Source: Rhizobiaceae bacterium
Lineage (GTDB): Bacteria > Pseudomonadota > Alphaproteobacteria > Rhizobiales > Rhizobiaceae
Length of the DNA: 64,000 bases
Reading direction: 5' to 3'
Assembly: GCA_014238155.1 (NCBI GenBank)
Contig: JABABQ010000033.1
Coordinates: 119,538-183,537 of the forward strand
Under the pieces are notes generated by a model. That model did no database searches. It saw only the letters and a list, made by a program, of their open reading frames with translations, and was not told where the DNA came from. Numbering within the stretch: position 1 is the stretch's first letter; the number at the start of each line of letters is the position of its first letter. This document shows, piece after piece, positions 46,831 through 56,723 of the stretch. A program made the translations under genes and the position numbers.

Positions 46831-47661
46831 CTATGGCTGATCCCATATTGGCGAAAACTCGTAGTCGCATAGTCTTTGATGACGTCTGGTCAGTGCATTC
46901 ATTGCCGCCATATCGTCGGTGCTCAGTTCGAAATCAAATACCTGCAGATTCTCCACCAGACGATCCGCAGACGCGGTTTTTGGAATGGCCCCTGCCCCTT
47001 CATGCTGCACATGCCAGCACAATATGATTTGAGCCGGGGACCTGTAATATTTAGCAGCCAACCCGGCGATAACCGGATCATTCAGCAACTCCTGCCCTCT
47101 CCCCAATGGGCAATAGCCCATAACCGCAATGCCATGTTGAGCACATTTGGCTCGGATCCTGGATTGATCAATATAGGGATGGTTTTCAACCTGATTGACG
47201 GCAATCGGATAATCACAAGCCTCAATCATCGAATCGATCTGACCGGTGGTGAAATTGGATACTCCAATATGCCGTGTCCAACCTCGCCGCACGGTATCGC
47301 AAAGCAAGCGTGCCCATTCATCGACGTTGGCATTTTTTGGTGGCCAGTGAATTAGCAGCAGGTCGACCTGATCCAGTCCAAGCCGCTTAAGACTGCCCTC
47401 AACCGAGCGTTGGAAAAGCCCGTCAGACACTTCCGATGGCCAGACCTTGGTTGTCAGGAAAATCTCATTGCGAGAGATCTCTGTTAGGCGCAATGCTGCC
47501 CCGATCTCGGCTTCATTTTCATAAAACGCTGCAGTGTCGATATGTCGGTATCCGGCTGCCAAAGCCTTCTGCACGATGTCGGTGCATTCGGTACTCTGCA
47601 GACGAAAGGTTCCCAGTCCCAGAGCCGGAATGTTCGCACCGTTTGCCGCCAATGTTTTCAT
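46831..47661 (-). CDS. aldo-keto reductase
   Basis: 276 residues, the typical AKR length. The tetrad is visible: Asp in GYRHIDTAAFYENE with the Tyr, Lys in FLTTKVWP and His in LLIHWPPKN. NADPH-binding features AIPKTASADRLVENL lie near the C-terminus. Likely related to 2,5-diketo-gluconate reductase-like AKRs; physiological substrate unknown. ATG 47661 is the proper start because residues further upstream show no family alignment. Confidence 0.88.
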   Translation of the reverse strand: MKTLAANGANIPALGLGTFRLQSTECTDIVQKALAAGYRHIDTAAFYENEAEIGAALRLTEISRNEIFLTTKVWPSEVSDGLFQRSVEGSLKRLGLDQVDLLLIHWPPKNANVDEWARLLCDTVRRGWTRHIGVSNFTTGQIDSMIEACDYPIAVNQVENHPYIDQSRIRAKCAQHGIAVMGYCPLGRGQELLNDPVIAGLAAKYYRSPAQIILCWHVQHEGAGAIPKTASADRLVENLQVFDFELSTDDMAAMNALTRRHQRLCDYEFSPIWDQP

Positions 47662-47763
47662 TGTCAGAGCTTCTCTTTCTATTTGCGCATATGATCCAAC
47701 CACGTTTGCACATGTCGGTTGAAGTGCTATCGCTATCACACCGTTCCAGCGATAGCCAAAACC

Positions 47764-48723
47764 GTGTCAGAAAACCCTCCAGTACAGAACCCCACTCAAC
47801 GCATCGCCTTGCTTGATGTTGTTCGTGGTGGCGCGCTTGTGGCCATGGCAATCTATCATCTTGCCTGGGATCTGGAGTTTTTTGGCTGGTTGGCCTCGGC
47901 GACCACACTGCAAGGCGGTTGGCTCTATTTCGCACGATCAATTGCCTCCAGTTTTCTGTTTCTGGTCGGTGTCAGTCTGGTGCTTGCCCAGGGGCAAGGG
48001 GTCCGATGGTCGGCGTTTTGGAAGCGTTTTGCCCAGGTAGCAGGTGCTGCTGCTGCCATCTCCCTTGTGACATGGTTTGCCATGCCCGGCGGCTTCATCT
48101 TTTTCGGCATCCTGCACGCAATCGCCCTGTTCAGCCTGATGGGCCTGATGTTTGTACAACGTCATTGGATAGTGCCGCTGCTGACGGCGGTCTGTGTGTT
48201 GTTGATTTGGAAGAGCTACAGCAATGAGCTTTTTTCCATTCCGGCGCTCTGGTGGGTGGGGCTGGCTCCCAAAGCTCCTCCAGCAAATGACTACGTCCCG
48301 GTGTTTCCCTGGTTTGCCGCCGTGCTGCTTGGAATTGCCGTTGCCCGCTGGTTGCAGACCCGGAATGTATGGCACAGCATTGCTGCAATAAATGTTCATC
48401 GCATCATTGAATTGCCGATGAGCTTTATCGGCCGACATTCGTTGGTATTTTATCTGGTTCATCAGCCCATATTGCTGGTGCTAGTCTGGAGCTTCACGAC
48501 ATTTGTAATGGCTCCGGACCATACAGCCAGATTTTCTGAAAGCTGCCAGTCAAGCTGCTCACAGAGCCGCTCGGGCACTTTTTGCCAGTCCTATTGCACC
48601 TGCATGATAGACCAGATGAAGCAGGAGAAGCTGTTTATTCCTTATGTCCAGCGCAACCTGTCTGACACCCAAAACACCCGTTTGCTTGAATCTCGCGACC
48701 TATGCGTGGCACGTCAGGAATAA
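47764..48723 (+). CDS. DUF1624 heparan-alpha-glucosaminide N-acetyltransferase-like membrane protein
   Basis: About 319 residues and eight or so helices. It begins IALLDVVRGGALVAMAIYHLAWDL, with the early histidine typical of the DUF1624/HGSNAT family. The C-terminal ~80 residues are cysteine-rich (SCQSSCSQSRSGTFCQSYCTC). Family members transfer acetyl groups across the membrane. The start is uncertain (GTG 47764 chosen; an in-frame TTG at 47719 also exists). Divergent from the aldo-keto reductase. Confidence 0.7.
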   Translation: MSENPPVQNPTQRIALLDVVRGGALVAMAIYHLAWDLEFFGWLASATTLQGGWLYFARSIASSFLFLVGVSLVLAQGQGVRWSAFWKRFAQVAGAAAAISLVTWFAMPGGFIFFGILHAIALFSLMGLMFVQRHWIVPLLTAVCVLLIWKSYSNELFSIPALWWVGLAPKAPPANDYVPVFPWFAAVLLGIAVARWLQTRNVWHSIAAINVHRIIELPMSFIGRHSLVFYLVHQPILLVLVWSFTTFVMAPDHTARFSESCQSSCSQSRSGTFCQSYCTCMIDQMKQEKLFIPYVQRNLSDTQNTRLLESRDLCVARQE

Positions 48724-48730
48724 CAACGGC

Positions 48731-48754
48731 GAGGCGGCGAGGCGGCGAGGCGAC
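48731..48754. repeat. 8-bp GC-rich tandem repeat (3 units)
   Basis: GAGGCGGC twice plus an imperfect third (GAGGCGAC) directly after the DUF1624 gene. There is no hairpin and no gene; it fits a slippage-generated array like the larger one near 53.5 kb. Confidence 0.65.
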
Positions 48755-48816
48755 GCGGGCAGAAGCGGAGACGCCCTGTCAGGTATGATACGACCAACCA
48801 GCGCCGTTGCAATCAG

Positions 48817-49617
48817 TCAGGTCGGGTCAATGTTGAACATGTTTAGGGGAAATAGATGCCCCTGCGTTTTCAAATTGGTCTGGGATTTGGGGGCCTGCAT
48901 ATAGCATTCGCAGTTGAACCATTTCCATTCGTCAGCCCAGGTCCAGCATCCGGCATCGCGATACACCTGAGCGACCTGATCGGCGAATGGCTTATCTACC
49001 GACAATGTCTGGTATTGCGGTTCGTTCGTTTCAAAATAGGTCTTGGCCAGCGGTAAGGCGCGTTCGGTGCAATAATTCGACATCCACAATGAAAAGCCGA
49101 TGTCTTCACGCAGATCATTCAACACACGGTGCACCTGAACATGATCTTCATGCCCATATTCTCCCCAGGGATTGTGGGTGAACACATTCATATCGGGCGT
49201 CAACTGACTGCGCAGGCTTTCGCTCAACGCTTCAAAATTTTGTTGATAGTTAGATCGAATGCCACATTTGGGGGCGTGACTGCGACCCATGATCCGCAAG
49301 ACAGACTGTTTGGCGTCCCGCAATTCACATTGCAGCCCAAGTTCAATCCCCCACGGCGAAATTTGCGGATTGTCCCAGTTGGCGCAACCATAAGTCGCCG
49401 CTTCCGACATGCGCAGCGACGAAACGTTGTCGCGTGGAAATTTTTCCAGCACCCTAGCCCGCGCTGGCCCGATTGCCGGTTCAGGCCAAAAGTCTTCAAA
49501 GACGATTGTCACCCGGTCGACTTGTTTCAATATCGCACCAAACCAGAGCAGTTCATCATCCGGGTGGGCGGCGACAATCAGCGAATTTTCAAGCATGGAC
49601 GGACGATGATCAACCAT
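48817..49617 (-). CDS. PIG-L/LmbE-family deacetylase
   Basis: 266 residues. Zn2+-binding AHPDDELLW near residue 17 and HNPWGEYGHEDHVQVH in the middle are the family signature. PIG-L enzymes de-N-acetylate GlcNAc-type substrates. The gene overlaps the CelD-like acyltransferase stop by 8 bp, which implies that deacetylation is followed or preceded by acyl transfer on the same molecule. Substrate not identified. Confidence 0.85.
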   Translation of the reverse strand: MVDHRPSMLENSLIVAAHPDDELLWFGAILKQVDRVTIVFEDFWPEPAIGPARARVLEKFPRDNVSSLRMSEAATYGCANWDNPQISPWGIELGLQCELRDAKQSVLRIMGRSHAPKCGIRSNYQQNFEALSESLRSQLTPDMNVFTHNPWGEYGHEDHVQVHRVLNDLREDIGFSLWMSNYCTERALPLAKTYFETNEPQYQTLSVDKPFADQVAQVYRDAGCWTWADEWKWFNCECYMQAPKSQTNLKTQGHLFPLNMFNIDPT

Positions 49618-50656
49618 TTGCCCGTCTCAGCTTTTGACCGAACAGAGCCAGTGCCAGCCTGCCTTTCAAACTGTTGGGCCGCAGGAAACGCGACATCGGG
49701 CTTGCATGTGTGCCGAACTGCATTTTGAACGGCTCGTCACCAATTGTGAAATCGAAACTGGTTCCACCCCGCGCCATCCAGTCTTCAATGATCCAATCAT
49801 ACATTTGAAGACCGGGAGAATGGCGCCCGTGATTGTCGTAATCTGCGCCAATCAACAGGTAATAAAACCGGCCTGCATGGGTAATCCCAAACAGGATGCC
49901 GGCAATGCTGCCATCGGAACTCAGCACCCAGGTTTCTGCCAACCCGTTGCCGCCGCCTTCGCGTGCCACTGCTGCGTAAAACTCTTCAACTTCCGGTGTC
50001 TGGATCGGGTCACCATCAAACCTGCCCTGTCGAAAATGCACCAGACACTTGATCGCTTTGGCAATATCTTCTGCAGTTTCCAACCGCTGCAGATCCACCT
50101 GATGCTGTTTCTTCCAGCGCTTGCCTTTGCGGGCCACCATGCCGGAAAGCTTTCGATCAAGATTGTTTTTGCGCCATTCCTCAAACGGCGGCGAAAGATC
50201 GACCGCGTGGGCGCCAAAGCCAGCCTCCTCCGGCTCACTCAATACCAGTGTCTGCCAGTCTGACGCATGATCCGGCAAAGCCGGCTGAATGCGTAATATA
50301 TCATGCGACCCAACCGTACCGATAAATGTCACCGCCAGCGTTGGGTCAGTCCGCAATGCCGCACGTCCTGCTTCACTCAACACAGGGCTCGCATAATCGC
50401 TCACGCCAAGGTCGGTAGGTTCAATCAGGACAAGGCCGGATTTATTGCGCCTGATAAGGGGGACAACCCCGAGCAATTCACGGTTTTTGCGCAATGTAAT
50501 GACCAGTTTATCAGCCCCTCGGTGGGGTGCCAGAATCTGGTAAAACATATCCAACCATGTGGGAGACTGAAACGCAGTCGCACCGGAGGCGGCAAATATG
50601 TCAGCATATTCGCTGCTTGAAAAATCAAACTGGTTTTCTTGTCTAAATTCAATCAT
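49610..50656 (-). CDS. CelD/FemAB-like GNAT acyltransferase
   Basis: 348 residues of the CelD-type (Acetyltransf_6) GNAT architecture, with PPFEEWRKNNLDRKLSGM and a C-terminal core GITHAGRFYYLLIGADYDNHGRHSPGLQMYDWIIEDW. ATG 50656 is preferred because the 9-bp CGCCGTCGT-like repeat lies just upstream (50656-50677). It is paired with a PIG-L deacetylase. Confidence 0.75.
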   Translation of the reverse strand: MIEFRQENQFDFSSSEYADIFAASGATAFQSPTWLDMFYQILAPHRGADKLVITLRKNRELLGVVPLIRRNKSGLVLIEPTDLGVSDYASPVLSEAGRAALRTDPTLAVTFIGTVGSHDILRIQPALPDHASDWQTLVLSEPEEAGFGAHAVDLSPPFEEWRKNNLDRKLSGMVARKGKRWKKQHQVDLQRLETAEDIAKAIKCLVHFRQGRFDGDPIQTPEVEEFYAAVAREGGGNGLAETWVLSSDGSIAGILFGITHAGRFYYLLIGADYDNHGRHSPGLQMYDWIIEDWMARGGTSFDFTIGDEPFKMQFGTHASPMSRFLRPNSLKGRLALALFGQKLRRANG

Positions 50657-50768
50657 CGCCGTCGTCGCCGCCGTCGCCATTCCCACGGCGTCACCATGAC
50701 CACAAAGTAATAAGTCCAAATGAACAGAGCTGGCAGAATTGTCGGGTGGTTAATAAACTACGCCGGTC

Positions 50769-51944
50769 TCAGGCAGATTTGTTAAACAATTCCCGGCCAA
50801 TCAGCATGCGGCGAATTTCGCTTGTTCCACCACCGATCTCATACAATTTTGCATCGCGCAGCAATCGGCCCGTTGCATAATCGTTGATATATCCGTTGCC
50901 ACCCAGAAGCTGAATGGCATCCAGCGCAATCTGGGTTGCCTTCTCGGCGGCAAATAAAATGGCTCCTGCAGCATCCTCTCGGGTGGTTTCCCCCCGGTCA
51001 CAGGCCTGAGCAACAGCATAGATATATGCCCGGCTGGCGTTCATGGTGACGTACATGTCGGCGACCTTGCCCTGAACCAATTGAAACGATCCGATCGGTT
51101 TGCCGAACTGTTTGCGCTCGTGAATGTAGGGCAAAACAATATCCATCGCCGCCTGCATGATGCCGATTGCTCCGGCAGACAACACCGCCCGCTCGTAATC
51201 CAGTCCGGACATCAAAACGCCGACACCGTCATTGACCTGACCCAGAACGTTTTCCTCCGGGACTTCACAGTTTTCAAACACCAGTTCTCCGGTTTCCGAT
51301 CCACGCATGCCCAGTTTGTCGAGCTTTTGGGCGACCGAAAATCCTGCAAATTCCTTTTCGATCAAAAACGCCGTGATACCATTGGCACCGGCATCCATGT
51401 CGGTCTTGGCATAGACAATCAGCGTATCCGCCTGAGGGCCGTTGGTGATCCAGAACTTCGTGCCGTTCAGGACATAGCGATCTCCCCTCTTTTCGGCTTT
51501 CAACTTCATCGAAACCACATCAGACCCGGCCTCGGGTTCACTCATGGCGAGGGCTCCAAGGTGGTCGCCGCTGATCAGTTTGGCCAGATAGCGGGATTTT
51601 TGATCATCATTGCCCCAGCGGGCCAGCTGATTGACACACAAGTTGGAATGGGCGCCGTAAGACAGGCCGACAGAAGCCGACGCGCGACTGACTTCTTCCA
51701 TGGCAATGCAATGTTCAAGATAGCCGAGACCAACGCCCCCCCATTCTTCCGGAACGGTGATGCCATGCAGGCCAAGCTCGCCCATTTCAGGCCAGAGGTG
51801 ACGGGGAAACCAGTCTTCCTTGTCGATTCGACCGGCCAGCGGAGCAATATTATCCTGCGAGTAGGAACGCACACTGTCGCGCAGCATGTCGGCTTCTTCA
51901 CCCAGATTAAAATTGAAGGATGGAACATCGTTAGGGATCATCAT
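50769..51944 (-). CDS. ivd: isovaleryl-CoA dehydrogenase
   Basis: 391 residues, acyl-CoA dehydrogenase fold. The catalytic Glu lies in [11 protein letters not shown] (about residue 250), at the position that distinguishes isovaleryl-CoA dehydrogenase from most relatives. [15 protein letters not shown] and [21 protein letters not shown] are further conserved blocks. It oxidises isovaleryl-CoA to methylcrotonyl-CoA in leucine catabolism. The downstream mccB lies 8 kb away, and mccA and hmgL are not seen. Confidence 0.9.
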   Translation of the reverse strand: MMIPNDVPSFNFNLGEEADMLRDSVRSYSQDNIAPLAGRIDKEDWFPRHLWPEMGELGLHGITVPEEWGGVGLGYLEHCIAMEEVSRASASVGLSYGAHSNLCVNQLARWGNDDQKSRYLAKLISGDHLGALAMSEPEAGSDVVSMKLKAEKRGDRYVLNGTKFWITNGPQADTLIVYAKTDMDAGANGITAFLIEKEFAGFSVAQKLDKLGMRGSETGELVFENCEVPEENVLGQVNDGVGVLMSGLDYERAVLSAGAIGIMQAAMDIVLPYIHERKQFGKPIGSFQLVQGKVADMYVTMNASRAYIYAVAQACDRGETTREDAAGAILFAAEKATQIALDAIQLLGGNGYINDYATGRLLRDAKLYEIGGGTSEIRRMLIGRELFNKSA

Positions 51945-51985
51945 CTAAACTTTCGGTCTGGTAAAACAGATTGGACGGTGCAGGG

Positions 51986-52432
51986 TCACAACTGGTGGGA
52001 ATATTTAATAAAGGGTGTCCGGTCTGCGACCTTATCGTATAATATCCGCCCCTGGTAATTGAATTCCTGGGTCAGCCAATATACGGCCTCAGCCCCATCA
52101 GCACCTGCCGCGTCGTAAACTGCGTTTATAAGCGAGCGTCCGACCCCCTTGCCGCGTGTTTCCGGCAGGGTGAACAGGTCATGGAGATAGCATCGAGCGC
52201 GATCTGACCAGGTTGTGCCATGATAGAGATATGTGACCATACCGACCATTTTTCCGGCATCGCCCACCGCCTTGAATCCCTCGATATCTCCCTTTGGGTC
52301 AAGCATTCGGTCCCAGGTCTTGTGCCCCACTTCGGCGGGCAGAGTGGCTTTGTAAAACACCAGATAAGCCTCCCAGAGGGCCAGCCAATCCTCCCGGTCT
52401 GCGCTGCAAAATTTCTTGATTGTTATGGACAT
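51986..52432 (-). CDS. GNAT-family N-acetyltransferase
   Basis: 148 residues. LHDLFTLPETRGKGVGRSLINAVYDAA is the acetyl-CoA-binding motif A. ATG 52432 has AGGAACTCTGT upstream; a longer frame to 52456 is unlikely. Substrate unknown. Confidence 0.82.
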   Translation of the reverse strand: MSITIKKFCSADREDWLALWEAYLVFYKATLPAEVGHKTWDRMLDPKGDIEGFKAVGDAGKMVGMVTYLYHGTTWSDRARCYLHDLFTLPETRGKGVGRSLINAVYDAAGADGAEAVYWLTQEFNYQGRILYDKVADRTPFIKYSHQL

Positions 52433-52547
52433 ACAGAGTTCCTGAAAGCTGAGCATTTCAACAGTATTTGAAGCCTATCGGAGCCGCATTCTCAAGCGAA
52501 ATAGTTATCTGGCCACTGGGCGGCATTCCGGCCTGCGCCGAAACAGA

Positions 52548-52579
52548 TGAGGCCATCGGATGAACTCCGACGGCCTCAG
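52548..52579. terminator. hairpin downstream of the SRPBCC gene
   Basis: 13-bp arms TGAGGCCATCGGA and TCCGACGGCCTCA with one G-T pair and a 6-nt loop. On the minus strand it follows the SRPBCC stop at 52609, with only a weak T-run. Confidence 0.55.
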
Positions 52580-52608
52580 ATTACGCAATACAGGTATTAA
52601 TTGTTGGA

Positions 52609-53052
52609 TCAGGCTTTGGCGACATTGAGGCTTTCGCCGGTTTCCAGATAAGTTTTCAACCGTGCTGCAATCACAGCCCAGCCGTTTTTCACACTGGCCA
52701 GTTCCGGTGTGACGCCAAAGTGTGAAATTGTCAGCTTGCAGACCTCTGCCATCTCCTCAATCTCATAGAGATTGTGGGACAAATTTTCCGTCCGCTCCAT
52801 AAATGTCGGCAGGAAGGTCATGGCCAACCTTGTATAGGGGCTGGCTTCGAGAATTTCCCCCACCAGCATCGGGTTGCCGTCACCGGAGGTGTAGAGATAG
52901 TCCGCACCTTTTTCAAACGAACTCTCCACCGAAGCATCCCCCTGAAAATAGTGTTTTGTCATCTCGCCGTCGGTCAGCGCATTCCAAAGTTTTTCCGGTG
53001 TGGTCTTGATATAGGTTTCCAGTACAAAGTCGGGCATTTCAGAAGTACTCAT
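52609..53052 (-). CDS. SRPBCC (AHSA1-type) domain protein
   Basis: 147 residues of the Activator-of-Hsp90-homologue START-like fold: ETYIKTTPEKLWNALTDGEMTKHYF at the start and NGWAVIAARLKTYLETGE at the end. Paired with the ArsR gene by a 4-bp overlap, an arrangement frequently seen in bacteria. Ligand unknown. Confidence 0.85.
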   Translation of the reverse strand: MSTSEMPDFVLETYIKTTPEKLWNALTDGEMTKHYFQGDASVESSFEKGADYLYTSGDGNPMLVGEILEASPYTRLAMTFLPTFMERTENLSHNLYEIEEMAEVCKLTISHFGVTPELASVKNGWAVIAARLKTYLETGESLNVAKA

Positions 53053-53381
53053 TTTACTTCTCCTTCCAATTTGGCCTTCAAATCCAGCGTTGCGCGGGCC
53101 AGAGGCTTTTGAGTTAAGGGTTCGATCCAGCGGTCGATGACCTCCTGCAACGGCACCACGTTGAGATGATGATATTTGAACCGCCCTTGCTTGCGGCTGA
53201 TCACCAGGAATGCAGCTTCCAACACCTTGAGATGTTTCATGACACCAAACCGCGTCATCTCCACCCCCTGTTCGGCAAGTGAAACCTCAAGCTCCTGAAG
53301 GGTCTGACCATCCTGCTGACGCAGGACATCCAGAATGAGGCGCCGTGTTTCATCGGCTAGTGCTTTGAATATTGCATCCAT
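53049..53381 (-). CDS. ArsR-family transcriptional regulator
   Basis: 110-residue winged helix protein: IFKALADETRRLILDVLRQQDGQ at the start, VEMTRFGVMKHLKVLEAAFLVI as the recognition helix. No cysteine metal-binding motif is seen, so it is probably not metal-responsive. It likely autoregulates the overlapping SRPBCC gene. Confidence 0.88.
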   Translation of the reverse strand: MDAIFKALADETRRLILDVLRQQDGQTLQELEVSLAEQGVEMTRFGVMKHLKVLEAAFLVISRKQGRFKYHHLNVVPLQEVIDRWIEPLTQKPLARATLDLKAKLEGEVK

Positions 53382-53460
53382 GGTTTCTTATATGTGACTA
53401 ATTACTCACGTGTCAATATAGTCACATAATAATTTTCAACTAATTGCCCCGCCTACCGCT

Positions 53461-53533
<73 letters not shown>

Positions 53534-53589
53534 AGCTTGACGCATCAGTGCGAAAAAGATCATCTGAGGAAAACCGGAGAATCCCGTCC

Positions 53590-54066
53590 ATGTCCTCGTT
53601 CAAGGAAAGCCCCAACAAATACCCGCTGCCGCCAATTCTGACGGTCGGCATGGTATTGGTTTGCCTTTTGCTCGACATCTATCTGCCGTTGGGCTGGGAA
53701 CCGGAGCAAGTCTCCAATTTGATGCGCGGTGCCGGAGTTTTGCTGCTTGTTGTTGCGCTGGCTTTTGTGATCTGGGCCTTTCTGACTTTCCGTAAACACG
53801 ATGCCAATATGTCACCGCATCGTGCAGCAAGCCGGTTGCTGACGAGTGGCCCGTTCGCCCATTCACGCAATCCGATTTATCTTGGCGACGTACTTCTTGT
53901 TGCCGGGTTTGGCTTCGTCTTGGGAAGTCGCTGGTTCATAATTGGTGCGGTGGTGTTGTTTTTTTTATTGGGCGAACTGGTGATCAAGCGGGAGGAGAAA
54001 CATCTTGAAGCGAATTTTCCCGAAGCCTGGGCCGATTACAGAAAGCTGGTGCGGCGCTGGATCTAG
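53590..54066 (+). CDS. isoprenylcysteine carboxyl methyltransferase-like membrane protein
   Basis: 158 residues, three to four helices. The C-terminal motif is LLTSGPFAHSRNPIYLGDVLLV and EEKHLEANFPEAWADYRKLVRRW, typical of ICMT/NnrU-related bacterial methyltransferases. ATG 53590 follows GGAG; a GTG at 53548 would extend it. The GCC array is ~57 bp upstream. Bacterial substrates are unknown. Confidence 0.82.
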   Translation: MSSFKESPNKYPLPPILTVGMVLVCLLLDIYLPLGWEPEQVSNLMRGAGVLLLVVALAFVIWAFLTFRKHDANMSPHRAASRLLTSGPFAHSRNPIYLGDVLLVAGFGFVLGSRWFIIGAVVLFFLLGELVIKREEKHLEANFPEAWADYRKLVRRWI

Positions 54067-54220
54067 ATCCATGAACGGTTCTGACCAATCGACCAACCCA
54101 CCTGATTGACGAAGATCAGGAGATATTCCATAAGTGGCGCATGGGGTTTGCGAACGCCCCGTGAGGCTCAGGCCCAAGAATCGCATCCACAATATCTCAG
54201 CAACGAGTAAAGGATGCATA

Positions 54221-55030
54221 ATGGCTTCTCCAAACCAAATTACAGTATCACAGCTTTCCAGGCTCATCGGCACCCCTGACTGTCCGACACTTATCGATGT
54301 CTGCATTGATGAAGATTTCAACGACGACCCACGACTGATACCTTCGGCCCGGCGACAACCGTTTACCAAAATTCTGGATCTGGCGCCCGAATTGCAGGGT
54401 CAGCGGGTGGTGATCGTTTGCAAAAAGGGTAAAAAACTCAGTTCCGGTGCATCGGCCCTGCTCCGCTCACAAGGGATTGCCGCTGAAGGCCTGGAGGGTG
54501 GAAACTACGCCTGGCGGGATGCCGGCTTGCCTCTCATACCAACAAAAAATATTCCGCCTCTTAGTGCAGATGGCCACACGCTTTGGGTCACCCGGCACCG
54601 TCCCAAGATCGACCGCATCGCGTGTCCGTGGCTAATTCGGCGTTTTGTCGACCCCCGGGCGCAATTCCTGTATGTCGCACCCGCCGATGTGCTTGAAGTC
54701 GCAGACAAATTCAACGCCACCCCATTTGATGTCGAGGACGTCTTCTGGAGCCATCGCGGCGACCGATGCACGTTCGATACGATGATTGAAGAGTGGAAAA
54801 TCGGTAGTGATGCGCTGGACCGCCTGGCCAATATCGTTCGCGGTGCAGACACAGAGCGTCACGACTTAGCCCCCGAAGCAGCAGGACTTCTGGCCGCATC
54901 GCTGGGTCTGTCACGGATGTTTCGTGACGATCTGGAACAGCTGGAAGCAGGCATGCTGCTTTATGACAGCTTTTACCGCTGGGCCCGCGACGCCCATGAT
55001 GAAACCCACGACTGGCCGGCAGTCAAATGA
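54221..55030 (+). CDS. rhodanese-ChrB_C fusion (chromate-resistance-type protein)
   Basis: 269 residues. The N-terminal rhodanese domain keeps the active-site-like VVIVCKKGKKLS. The C-terminal half (about residues 125-265) matches ChrB_C: RHRPKIDRIACPWLIRRFVDP and YDSFYRWARDAHDE. ChrB proteins regulate or assist chromate efflux. AAGGATGCATA before ATG 54221 is a good ribosome-binding site. It overlaps chrA by 4 bp. Confidence 0.8.
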   Translation: MASPNQITVSQLSRLIGTPDCPTLIDVCIDEDFNDDPRLIPSARRQPFTKILDLAPELQGQRVVIVCKKGKKLSSGASALLRSQGIAAEGLEGGNYAWRDAGLPLIPTKNIPPLSADGHTLWVTRHRPKIDRIACPWLIRRFVDPRAQFLYVAPADVLEVADKFNATPFDVEDVFWSHRGDRCTFDTMIEEWKIGSDALDRLANIVRGADTERHDLAPEAAGLLAASLGLSRMFRDDLEQLEAGMLLYDSFYRWARDAHDETHDWPAVK

Positions 55031-56313
55031 GTGTGGACGAATTTGATCCGCAGCCTGGACTGGTGGAAGCCACCCGGGTGTGGGCCCGCATTGGCCTGCT
55101 CTCTTTTGGAGGTCCGGCCGCTCAGATCGCCCTGATGCATCGCGAACTGGTGGAAGAACGCAACTGGCTATCGGAAAGCCGGTTTCTCAATGCTTTGTCT
55201 TTCTGCATGCTGTTGCCGGGACCGGAAGCCATGCAACTGGCCACCTATGCCGGGTGGCGGATGCATGGGACGCTGGGCGGGTTGATTGCCGGACTGCTAT
55301 TTGTACTCCCCGGCGCTTTTGTGATGCTGGCATTGTCAGTTTTATACGTCACATTGGGCCAGATTCCGCTGGTTGAAAGCCTGTTTTTGGGGATCAAGGC
55401 AGCTGTCATCGTTATCGTGATCGAGGCATTGCTGCGGGTATCGCGCAAAGCTCTCAACCGAAACGATTACTGGGTTATCGCCGGGCTGGCATTTGTCGGC
55501 ATATTCTTTTTCGCACTGCCCTACCCGCTGATTGTGGTCATTGCAGCGGCCTATGGGTTCCTGGCGGTCCGCTCGGGCGAACAAAATTCAGTTGAGGGTT
55601 CTGTTCCTCCGCAGCACACTATCTGGAACACCGTTCGCACCATTTTCCTGTGGTTGGCCATCTGGTTTGTGCCATTGATTGCCTTGCAGGTTCTGGCACC
55701 GGGTTCTTTGTTGAACCCGATCGGTGAGTTCTTCTCAAAACTTGCGGTTGTAACCTTTGGTGGTGCCTATGCCGTACTTGCTTATATGGGGCAGGATGTC
55801 GTTCAAAATTCAGCCTGGCTGACCGCCGGCGAAATGATGGATGGTCTGGGACTGGCGGAAACGACCCCCGGCCCGCTTATTCTGGTGACCCAGTTTGTCG
55901 GCTTTCTGGCAGCTTTCAAAGACGGTGGCTTCTGGCTGGCATTTGCCGCGACTGGTGTCACTTTATGGGCCACATTTGCGCCCTGCTTTTTATGGATATT
56001 TACCGGCGCTCCCTATATCGACTGGATTTCCAACCAACCGCGGTTGAAAGGCGCATTGTCGGCCATAACCGCTGCTGTGGTCGGGGTAATTCTAAACCTG
56101 TCAATCTGGTTCGCCCTGCATGTATTCTTCAGTTCAGTTGCAAGCTGGAACTTCGGGTGGATCCAAACTTCTGCACCAGATCTGGCGACACTGGACTGGC
56201 GCGTTGTGGTGCTGACACTGGTATCAGCATTCGTGCTGTTTCGGTTGCATTGGGGGATCGCCAAAATGCTGCTGACAATGGCCCTGCTGGCACTAGGGTT
56301 GGGACAATTCTAG
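55027..56313 (+). CDS. chrA: chromate transporter (ChrA)
   Basis: 428 residues, a long CHR-family protein of two homologous halves (about residues 12-185 and 200-425), each with a LLSFGGPAAQIALMH-like and a VTFGGAYAVLAYM-like motif and several helices. It exports chromate or related oxyanions. The ATG overlaps the ChrB-like stop (ATGA). Confidence 0.88.
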   Translation: MSVDEFDPQPGLVEATRVWARIGLLSFGGPAAQIALMHRELVEERNWLSESRFLNALSFCMLLPGPEAMQLATYAGWRMHGTLGGLIAGLLFVLPGAFVMLALSVLYVTLGQIPLVESLFLGIKAAVIVIVIEALLRVSRKALNRNDYWVIAGLAFVGIFFFALPYPLIVVIAAAYGFLAVRSGEQNSVEGSVPPQHTIWNTVRTIFLWLAIWFVPLIALQVLAPGSLLNPIGEFFSKLAVVTFGGAYAVLAYMGQDVVQNSAWLTAGEMMDGLGLAETTPGPLILVTQFVGFLAAFKDGGFWLAFAATGVTLWATFAPCFLWIFTGAPYIDWISNQPRLKGALSAITAAVVGVILNLSIWFALHVFFSSVASWNFGWIQTSAPDLATLDWRVVVLTLVSAFVLFRLHWGIAKMLLTMALLALGLGQF

Positions 56314-56336
56314 AAAGGCGACGCTGTTGCAGGCCG

Positions 56337-56723
56337 CTACTGACTGACACCCAGTTCGGCCAATCGTTCGAAGCAGTTTTCTTCCGCCAGATCCATCTCC
56401 CGGATGGTCTCTTCAATGTCACGACGCTTTTGTTCGAGATTGGCGCGTTTTTCAGCAATTCCGGAGATCATAGCCTTGATCTGCCCCTCTTCGCCGTCCG
56501 GAGCTTTATACATGGCAATGATTTCGCGAATCTCAGCGATGGAAAATCCCAGACGCTTGCCGCGCAGAATCTGCTTTAACAGAATTCTGTCTGAAGGGCG
56601 AAACAACCGAGTTCGCCCCCGGCGCACGGGTTTGATAAGCCGTTCGTCTTCATAAAATCGAATTGTCCGGGTTGATACGCCGAACTCCCGTGTCAATTCT
56701 GTGATCGTATAATATTCGCGCAT
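56337..56723 (-). CDS. MerR-family regulator, LiuR-like
   Basis: 128 residues: N-terminal HTH YTITELTREFGVSTRTIRFYEDE, then FRPSDRILLKQILRGKRLGFSIAEIREIIAMY. This resembles LiuR, the regulator of leucine and isovalerate catabolism in proteobacteria. ivd (4.4 kb away) and mccB (13.6 kb) are plausible targets, though the gene sits at the chrA end. No cysteine-type metal site is seen. Assignment to LiuR is by remembered similarity. Confidence 0.72.
   Translation of the reverse strand: MREYYTITELTREFGVSTRTIRFYEDERLIKPVRRGRTRLFRPSDRILLKQILRGKRLGFSIAEIREIIAMYKAPDGEEGQIKAMISGIAEKRANLEQKRRDIEETIREMDLAEENCFERLAELGVSQ

Noticed and set aside
52548-52579. CRISPR-type or mobile-element inverted repeat
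   Set aside because: A single hairpin directly after a gene, no repeats or spacers; terminator is the simplest reading.
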